From positions 392,819-456,818 of the forward strand of contig JADNRZ010000031.1 of NCBI GenBank assembly GCA_015501605.1: DNA of 64,000 nt, read 5' to 3'. A program made the translations under genes and the position numbers. Each line of letters opens with the position of its first letter. The first letter of the stretch is position 1. Under the pieces are notes generated by a model that saw only the letters and a list, made by a program, of their open reading frames with translations, did no database searches and had not been told where the DNA came from. Positions 56,069 to 64,000 of the stretch are shown in pieces. This DNA comes from Panaeolus papilionaceus (Eukaryota; Basidiomycota; Agaricomycetes; Agaricales).

Positions 56069-56202
56069 CGCAGACTCGAGCCGGTCGTTTTACAAATTCC
56101 TATTTTATCCAGGCTCAGACTCGAGTCGGCCTGGTTTCTTCCCAACGACTTAGACTCTCGTCGGTCGTGTGTTCATTCAGAGAGGTCAGACTCGTGTCGC
56201 TC
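56069..56202 (-). promoter_or_regulatory. Motif cluster 2 upstream of gene D, inverted
   Basis: Four copies of the same motif in the opposite orientation (core AGACTCGTGTCG): about 56069-56087, 56113-56131, 56146-56167 and 56184-56202. With cluster 1 they face each other across about 400 bp in the shared C/D upstream region. No gene is seen between 55161 and 56626. Confidence 0.6.
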
Positions 56203-56626
56203 TTTCTTCCCTCTTCTTTCCACAGGCACCGTATTTCTACCAACCCAAATGCAAACCGCTACTCGGCTTCTTGTTCCACCAACCCAAATACAACCCTCTA
56301 TTTACCCTCACCCACTCCGATTTCAAGCTGATATATTCATACCCCTGATCGATCCTGAGGGAATCGGGCGAATGTCTGCACACTACCACCTTAATCCAGA
56401 TGCAATTTCTGTTGATACACCTGCACCTCGCTTCATCCTGCAGAAGCTGTTGTCAATCCCCAGTTGGTAGGTCCCTTATTTCTCAGTCAATGGAAGACTA
56501 TCTGACCGACGATTGTTTACGGAGTGCAGTCCAACACATGGCGCCCACGCGCAATCCTGCCCGCAGTCTCAATAAAACGAAAAATCCTACATCCCCTCCC
56601 TTCCCCCTCTGCCTAGACTTTTGGTC

Positions 56627-59600
56627 ATGCCTCGAAATACTGTTCAGCCCGCGGCGTCCAGAACGGCTGCTCATCCATACACATTGCGATCTGCTGCTCC
56701 GCCCGTACCCACTCAGCCTGTTTCTCAGCCAGAGCCCCCCACAGATCCAGAAGAATCTCAAGGAAGATACGCCAGAATCATTTGTCGGTGTGGATGCATG
56801 GAATCAGTGACACATGCCACAGCGAGACGCCATGTCAGTGGTGACTATTGGGGTGGTGCACGAGATAGGCTCCTCTCAGAGATTGAGGAATTGCGGGCAA
56901 TGTCTTATAGCCACTTGTCATCATCCAATGCGCAGGCTGCGTCTGGATCATCTCATCTCGATATCGGTGAACCAAGTACAACGCATCCCGAGCCATTTCA
57001 TATCTCCGGTCATGACATGGAACAGCACCCGCCTCAAGATCGACGAGATGACATAGGCACTTACGATGCCCCAGCAGCAGTCCGTATATACGATGCCCTC
57101 AGATTGCGATGGACACGCCCTCAGCATTCCCAAGTGATGAATGTTGAAACGCAAGTCGAGGAGGACGAAGACGAGGGTCGTGTATTACAAGCTGCACTCG
57201 ACTTAAGCAGTGCAAATGAAGATTCATATGGGGCCCCAGTTCTACGGACTTACGTGGAAGAGGGAGAGGGACACGAAAGCGAAGAGGATGACGATGTAGA
57301 GGATGAAGACGAAGACGACGATGAGAACACGACGCAGGAGATGGTGGGGGACCCGGAGATGGAGTTCGTGCAGGACCATCCTGTTAGCGAAACAGAAGTC
57401 GCTCAAATGCACACGTCCGATCATGGCAATTCTGAGGAGATATTATTTCGTCAACAGTTCGAACTGGAAGCCCACGAAGCCATGAAACTTGGTGAGTAAA
57501 ATCTGTTTGTGACTTGATAATTTTGATTACTGAATTAAACGCATCAGACGAGTATGACCTTGCGTTAATACAGATTTTCGCGCTGAGAGTGGAAAGCCAT
57601 GTACCAAGACAGCAATACAATCGTTGGTTCAAAGCCTTTCCGAACAGTCCTCAGGTTTCATTAAAACGGGCCAAGAAGCACGCGTATTCGTTATCCGGCC
57701 TGCTCCCTGTTCGATATAGTTGCTGCGTTGACAGCTGCGTATGCTTTACAGGGCCATACAAGGATTTGACACGATGCCCACTGTGTAATCTTCCCCGTTA
57801 CAAACCTAATAGTGAAAAACCACGGAAGTTTTTCGACTATATACTGCTCATCCCCCGAATCAAAGCAATGGTAGCAAATCCTACGCTTGCAGAGGAAATG
57901 CGGCATCGATCTAGGCAAACACAAACGCACGACCCGAATCGCATGGACGATGTATACGATGGCATCCTCTACAGAACCCTCATCTCAATCCCAATCCCTG
58001 ATTCAAACCCCCCTACCAATTTCTTCGCCGATGATCGCGACATCGCTTTCGGTCTTTCAACAGATGGCTTTGCACCATTTGATCGTGCCGACAAGACCGC
58101 CTGGCCAATCATCCTCTTCAATTACAATCTGTCGCCTGAAAAGCGGTTCCAAAAGCAATACTGTATCAATGTTGGTACCATTCCCGGTCCAAACAAACCC
58201 AAGGACTTCGACACCTTTTTTTGGCCACTGTTTGAGGAGTTCGTCAAGCTTGAGAGGGGCATAGAGGCCTTTGATGGAGTTGAAAAGGTTCTATTCCTGC
58301 TACGTGCCTTCCTCATACTGGTGTTCAGCGACATTCCTGCCATGTCCATGGTCATGCACATGAAGGGACACAATGGACTACAGCCTTGTCGAGTGTGCAA
58401 CATCCCAGGCATCTCTGCACTGGGTGAACACACTCACTATGTTCCCCTCCCCCGCCACAATCTTCAAGTCAACCTCGGATTAGTGTCCTATGACCCCGCC
58501 AATCTCCCCCTTCGAACCCCCGAGGAATTCAAGCGACAAGCAACAGAAGTCCAGATGGCCCCCACGGCCACAGCGGAAGAACGACTCTCAAAGCTCTACG
58601 GAATCAAAGGCATCCCCCTTATCTCGCAGCTCCAATCAATCACCTTCCCCTTTTCCTTCCCATATGATTTCATGCACCTCATGTGGGAGAACACGATCAA
58701 GAATCTCATTCATCTTTGGACCGGCAAATTTAAGGAAAACAAGGTCTCGCACACCGGGCTCCCTTATCACATCCCACCAGAAACATGGGCGGAAATCGGC
58801 AAGGAGACAGCTAAATGTGGGAAGACCATCCCCGCATGTTTTGGTGCTGCAGTGCCCAATATCGCGAAGAAAAGCGTCAAGCTTACGGCCGAAATGTACT
58901 CCAACTTCACGTTGTTTATAGCTCCCGTCGTTCTGAAGGGTCGCCTGCATCCGGTATATTACAAGCATTTTTACAACCTCGTCAAGCTCATCAGGATGTG
59001 TCTTTCGGTGGCGATGACGTCTGAAATGGTTGACGATATCGAGAAAGGATTCCGGGCATGGGTCACAGACTATGAAAGGTGCGTAGGGGTACAACTTTTA
59101 ATCACGAGTCTCATTTTAAAACATTATAGACTATATTATGGCTTTAAAGAGGACCGACTCCCTTGCTGTCCTCTTACAGTTCATTCTCTACTTCATATCG
59201 CAGATGGTATCCGTTCATGTGGCCCCGTTTGGGCATATTGGGCATTTGCGATGGAGAGACACTGCAACACCCTACTCCAGGCTATCAGCAGCCGTCGCCA
59301 TCCTTTCGCATCCATCACCAATTTCGTTTTAGATATGTCGCAACTGGACCACATCAGGCTTGAATATCAGGCTACCGAAGACCTAAATTTGGATCCCCCA
59401 ACATGCCAGAACGGTATTGTTGTGGAAGGGTGTAAGGACCTATTTTTAGCGCTCAAAGGCTCTTGTACTGATAGACCAGCAGATGAAGATTATATCCTTA
59501 CACCACCCAATGGCCCAAACACACTTGATACGGTTGTGGATTCCAGGCCGAGTCTTCGTGGCAAAATTCAAGAGCATCTGGCAACTCGTTTGGGCCTGGC

Positions 59601-60128
59601 CAGGACCGTCGTCAACCAGGCGTACCCTTTGACAAGCAATGTGCAGCAGTTTGGCCGAGTCGTGAAAGGACAGGACGTGATACGAGCTAGTTCAATCTGC
59701 AAGATGAGCGAGGACTCGCGCGATAATACATTTGTTAAAGTCAGTCATCAACATTTTCTATGTGAAGTCAGCAATATTAATATCATGCTTTGAAGTACGT
59801 ATGTCTCGTCGACAAAAACAAAAACTCTCCAAACTTGCCAGAGGAGATGGTCAATGAGACTTTCTTTGGGCAGCTTCTGAAGGTCATTGCACTTGACCTC
59901 CCAGCCCATCCTAATCTCGGGGTAGAGCAACCGTGCATCTTAGCACTGGCATTCATCCGAAAAACAGTCGTTACATTGAAGGATGACTATTACTGGTACA
60001 GCGCCCTTGGATCCTACGAAGTCGTGGATCTGAATACGATTCAATGCGTCGTAGGGAGAGTCGAGAAGGATGGGAAATGGGCGTATATAGACAGGTCGAC
60101 TGTTGTTCACCCGTCGCTACTTCATTAA
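56627..60128 (+). CDS. Gene D: Plavaka-type (Tnp2/CACTA-related) transposase
   Basis: Exons 56627-57491, 57548-59078, 59130-59739 and 59796-60128, 1,112 aa in one frame. The N-terminus has a Cys-rich motif CRCGCMESVTHATARRHV, likely DNA-binding. A long acidic linker follows (EEDDDVEDEDEDDDE). Exon 2 starts DEYDLALIQIFALRVESH and has a second Cys motif (CCVDSCVCFTG, CPLCNLPRY). The core carries LSTDGFAPFDRADKTAWP, IPGPNKPKDFDTFFWPLF, LILVFSDIPAMSMVMHMKGH and CRVCNIPG, with AFAMERHCN further on. The Asp residues in STDGF and FSDIP and the Glu in MERHCN are candidates for the DDE triad. No stop or frameshift, so it may be active. Family assignment comes from these motifs. No terminal inverted repeats of the element were found. 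Confidence 0.85.
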
Positions 60129-60400
60129 AATTGGCCGATTTGTATCAACTGCGTGCACCTCTTTTCGACAAGTTTCACTATTGATATACTGCCCAACGCC
60201 ATCTATTTATCATACAAATCTTTGATCTAGTGATCTGGCTAAGGTATACGACTCTCTCATATCAAAGCATCATCATTGACGCTAAAAATTTATCGTCCAC
60301 CAGCTCTGAGGCGTGGTGAATCTCACTTTCAATTATAACACGAATTCGTCCACATGCCACCAGCTCGTTCACATCGATATCACTCTCCATAACCACATAT
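60129..60400. other. Downstream flank of the transposase gene
   Basis: No gene. A TAGTG near 60232 was considered as a CACTA-type end, but no matching CACTA end was found near gene A. Confidence 0.3.
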
Positions 60401-62661
60401 ACTTCAACCTACCTCTCGCCTGTGCTCATTCATTCGGAACTCAAGCATTCCCTTCGCCCTCCCCCGCTGCATACCACCACCTATTGGATCGTCTGCGTCT
60501 CTCAGCAGTACCCACACCAGCTCCCTCGCCGTCCGTATTACACAGAGGCAACAATGCAGTGAGGAGAGAGGCCACACCGACGCCGCCTCCACGGCTGTGA
60601 ATATCTCGACTACACCTATGAGTATGACGACCAATGGGTCAGGAGTGGGTGTTGGTCGTGTCGATGTGGGTAGTTCCGATGATTCCGATGATTCCGATGA
60701 GGAGAGTGAAGGAGGAGAAGGAATAGGAGGCAAGGGCAGACGAGTGAGGATCGTTCGGTGGCGAGACCGGGATGGGGAGTGTAAGTGGGGTTGGCCGATC
60801 TTGGTTGATGAGAGTGTGGAAGAGAGGAGCGTGTTGATTTCGGGTATGGGAGCGTGTCGTTGAAGATGCAGATGAGCACGACGAGTGTTGGGGTGGGGAG
60901 TGAGAGTGGGAGTGGGAGTATTAGTGAGGATGGAGATATTTATGTTGATAGTGGGACAAGGGGGAGTGGTGGTACCGCACTGTGATGAGGAGCAGGACGG
61001 CTGGAAGGAGGTTTCAGTGATAGGTGTGAGAACAGAGGAGATGGGGAGTATCGGTGAGGAGGGATCCGCAGACGAAGAGGACAAGGAGGTTACGACACCC
61101 TCTGATCTTACAGCTTCGTATATCGCGGAGCGAGAAAGCATCCCTTTCTAGGAGCCACCGCAATTGCACCATCCACATGCGACAAATCTGCATAACCCGA
61201 GAAACGCGTTGTTTGTGAGGCCGATGACGGTGATGAGTATCGTGACGAGCGGGTTGGGGGGTGCCATTGCCTAATGCGTATTCCCCAGTAATCATCGTTG
61301 GGATGGGAAACACCAAGGGCGTGGGCACGATGCAGACAACGATATTTTGGACATAACCCGCCCTTGGTCCTTAACAATCCATTTTCAGGAGGATTCTTAA
61401 CCGTGCATAGCCGTTCGCATAGGCAGTATATGGTGCGACGACAACAACAACAACGGGTCGACTGAATTTACGGCTCAATTTTGGGGATATGAAAGGGGTA
61501 GATGAGATGCAGAGGCGGATGCGGATGCGGGATGTTGTGGAGACACCTGGGCAGCTTTCGACGCTGAGTTTGGCGTTTGAGACGCCTTTGCATTTGAAGA
61601 ATCGGGGGTTGGAGAGTGATGGTCGCGGGAGAGAGAAGCGCAAGAAGAGTAAAGGCAAGAGAAGGCAGGAAAGAGAGTGGTGGATATAATGTTGTTGATG
61701 ATACGGAGGATGAAGATGAACATCGTACAGGTTAGGGCGTTGACAAGTCTTAATCAATATCGTGAGTTTCATCTTGGACTATCACTACCAATGCCTCCTT
61801 CGCTCTTTTCTTTTTCTCTTTCTTTCGTTTTTATTTTCTGTTTTCTGAACATGTTTTCAGTATCAGATTCAAAGACATACATCGACACTACTCGCCATCA
61901 ACAGCAACAGCATCGTTATTAACAACTGCGCAGCAACGACTCATTCACCACCAACTCCCTCCTTCAGATTCATCCATTCTGTCATCCTCAATACCTTCTC
62001 AGAATCAGTCCTTATCCTTATCATCACCAGCATACTCTCGCACGCCCGCTCGCACCGGTGTCATGCACCACACCCCCAGCAATATAACACTCATCAGGCT
62101 ACCAAGAATCTGACTATGTCTGCGTCGACTCTGACTAATTACACTACGAAGACACACTCGAATTCGACGTCTACGATCGCTGCGTTATCACATTCTCTTT
62201 CTACATTACATACGACGTCGACTTCTAATGCTACGGTGACGCCGGGAGCGGAGTATACGTCTGGGGTTGGGGTGGGGAGGAAGAGGGAGTTTTTACAATA
62301 CCTTCTCCGAGCTCGAGTTCGGAGGCGAGTGTGGGAGGAGCTAGTGGGCGAGAGCGAGGAGGAGGGCAGAGGAGCATCGTAATGATGATGATGATGAGAG
62401 TGGTGAGGATGGGGTGCCGAGGATGGTCACAGTGCATGAGGAGAGGGTGGGAAATGAAGATGACCATGATCATGATGCGGTGGGGAGTGGGGGGAGGACG
62501 CCGACGTATTATTGGGATCGGGGGAGGGGGAGGAATGTGAATGCGTTGTTTAATCAGCAACAGCAGACACAGAGTTCGTACGGCCTCAGATCATTCATTC
62601 GTCGATCTGGATTCATTAGCATCCCTCGCGCGCCATTCCCATACGACACGCCGACTCTTTA
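60401..62661 (+). pseudogene. Degraded low-complexity gene remnant
   Basis: Coding-like patches on the plus strand lie in different frames. Examples are GSSDDSDDSDEESEGGEGIGG near 60670, SADEEDKEVTTPSDLTASYI near 61065, RPMTVMSIVTSGLGGAI near 61220, and a last piece ending SGFISIPRAPFPYDTPTL at 62661. Stops and frame changes separate them. Ser/Asp-rich content suggests a dead gene, but unrecognised introns could explain some breaks. Family not recognised. Confidence 0.3.
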
Positions 62662-63190
62662 AGCCTGAGCTCGCTTCTTGACTACTTTTTGACAACACAT
62701 GCCATCATCGGTTTCGTTCTGCGCGCGCGTGTCTTATTTATCTCCACCGTTGATTGCAACTTGGGCGCTAACTACCACATTATTCCCCTAAACATGTACA
62801 AGTATGTGTATGTCTACTTGAACACTCTAATTTTCTACAGAAAAAGATAAAATACAAAGATAAAACAAGAAAATCCAAGGGCGAGAATTTATTAGGTGAG
62901 CGAGAAAATCCTTAGGAGCCATGCTCACTGCGAGAATTTTTTCTTTTCAACTTCTCTTCACTTCCAACCATCATCATCAACTGCAGTTCAAAACTAGTTT
63001 TGTGACACAAGGTATGTGGCATCAATCACCATACATTCTCTTACTAACAGATCCCCCCCTACAGATATCTACAACTCTGCTTACATTTGTCAATACAATC
63101 ATCAATAAAATTTCACTCAAAAGGTATGTGTGGCTCTCATGTCTATATCCCATTTCAACTTAGGGCTGACTGGAGTTCAGTGCTGCATAT

Positions 63191-63424
63191 ATGGATTCCA
63201 CAAAGTCACTGTTTTACGGAGGGTTTTTAGGGCTTATTGCCCTTTTTTTTGTGTGCGCTCTCGTGTGGTTTGGTGAGTCATCGACGTCGTTCATTGCATC
63301 TAGTGCATCGCTAACAATAACTTCTGCGACGTTTCGTTACATGAAGTTTTATATCAACGAGACCAGCGCGATCAGCAAGACCGGCACGATCAGCGCGCTT
63401 GATTCGTATTCGGCCCTAAAATAG
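63191..63424 (+). CDS. Possible small single-pass membrane protein
   Basis: 77-aa frame starting MDSTKSLFYGG, with one hydrophobic segment (about residues 9-27, FLGLIALFFVCALVWF), then Ser/Thr-rich sequence. Two upstream introns look real: 63012-63064 (GTATGT to TACAG) and 63124-63180 (GTATGT, branch-like CTGAC, TTCAG). This suggests a spliced 5' leader beginning near 62900. An upstream ATG at 62921 opens a short frame that stops in the second exon. No family recognised. Confidence 0.4.
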   Translation: MDSTKSLFYGGFLGLIALFFVCALVWFGESSTSFIASSASLTITSATFRYMKFYINETSAISKTGTISALDSYSALK

Positions 63425-63856
63425 CTCCAGCTTGCGCGACACGTCGCGCTGTGCTCGTCTTTTCTTTTTTTTTTTCATGTAAATATATCTATCTTCCAAT
63501 ATAATCCAATCTGTGAATAATCCTCCCTTGCTGGCGCATTTTTCCTTTGATTCACGCACTTCCCTTTTCGGTGTTTCACAGGTGGGTAATTTAAGTTGTC
63601 TTCAGGTGGGTTTTTCAGACGGTTTTTTCCTTACTTGGGGACATTTACTTTATTTCAAACGTTTTGGGATTGTGTCTAGGGAATAAAACTACCATAAACT
63701 TAGGTATTATACGCCCAATATGCCCTCCGGGAGGAAAAACCTCCTTTTATGGGCCCACGTGGGAATACCAAATGTAATCTACGAATTGTAATGCTACCGA
63801 GAAGCGTTAAGCGAAATGTTGGTTGACGGTGGTGAGCGCGCTTCGGCGTGCTTACA
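63425..63856. other. Intergenic, no gene seen
   Basis: AT-rich sequence after the small ORF, with no supported frame. Confidence 0.3.
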
Positions 63857-64000
63857 TCATCGTTGATATCTGTGAATGCGATGACGACATAAAAGAGCGG
63901 GAGAAAGAGCGAGTTGAAGAGCGAGAAGCAGGTCATGAAAGCCAGGTAGTCTTCGGCGAGGACGTTGAAACATGAGGAGGAAAAGTGTAAAATGGAGAGA
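63857..64000 (-). CDS. Possible exon of a membrane-protein gene running off the window
   Basis: Minus-strand open frame with CFNVLAEDYLAFMTCFSLF followed by a hydrophobic run (LFLPLFYVVIAF), ending TDINDD before a GTAAGC donor at 63856. It could be one exon of a multi-pass membrane protein. The rest lies outside or is not recognised downstream. Confidence 0.3.
   Translation of the reverse strand, partial: SLHFTLFLLMFQRPRRRLPGFHDLLLALQLALSPALLCRHRIHRYQR

Noticed and set aside
60163..60235. CACTA/TAGTG words as ends of the Plavaka element
   Set aside because: Isolated 5-mers without a matching inverted partner or target duplication near gene A.
60404..61141. 245-aa Ser/Pro-rich minus-strand ORF
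   Set aside because: Looks like the antisense of a Ser/Asp-rich coding patch on the plus strand (GSSDDSDDSDEE). No introns or motifs support it.
1..64000. tRNA, rRNA or CRISPR features
   Set aside because: No tRNA-like A/B boxes with cloverleaf, no rRNA signature, and no regularly spaced identical repeats were recognised. tRNAscan-SE and Infernal would settle RNA genes.

Overview
This window looks like nuclear DNA of a filamentous basidiomycete, probably an Agaricomycete. Genes have many short introns (about 50-70 bp), there are two Ty3/Gypsy chromovirus elements and a fungal Plavaka-type (Tnp2/CACTA-related) transposase, and a fungal family of small P-loop GTPases is expanded in tandem. There is no bacterial-style gene organisation. 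All exon models were built by eye from reading frames, splice signals and comparison of copies inside the window.

Region 1 (1 to about 46,460) is a decaying tandem array of P-loop GTPase genes, all on the minus strand. Copies: G1 (1449-2741), G2 (6849-8137), G3 (13574-15505, broken), G4 (17486-34785, split by transposons), G5 (37440-38575, dead) and G6 (44120-45410). G1, G2 and G6 look intact: five exons, about 350 aa, Walker A GPTGAGKS, G3 motif DTPGF. The first two repeat units are about 5.4 kb each; a third unit (10795-13570) has lost its gene by internal deletion. The spacers are non-coding repeats shared between units. The array probably continues left of the window.

Region 2 (18170-34184) is a nested transposon stack inside exon 4 of G4. 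Gypsy element B (+ strand) inserted first, with TSD GTCCT. Gypsy element A (- strand) then inserted into B's 5' LTR, with TSD GTTTC. A 2,000-bp element C then inserted into A's 5' LTR. Removing the stack and one TSD restores a 223-nt exon, the same length as in G1. A and B both carry signatures of self-primed reverse transcription. Other mobile elements in the array are a TA-flanked MITE in G3 exon 1, a 789-bp TIR element, a 943-bp hAT-type MITE with 8-bp TSD, a 131-bp CACTG-ended MITE with perfect 34-bp TIRs, and a 1,445-bp TA-flanked TIR element.

Region 3 (about 49,080-60,130) holds four intron-containing genes arranged as two divergent pairs (A<- B-> <-C D->). D is an apparently intact 1,112-aa Plavaka-type transposase. 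A, B and C are proteins of unknown function and could be passenger or accessory genes of the same large DNA transposon. The intergenic region between C and D carries two facing clusters of a motif of about 20 bp.

Region 4 (60,130-64,000) holds a degraded low-complexity gene remnant, a possible small membrane-protein gene with 5'-UTR introns, and a possible exon of a gene running off the right end.
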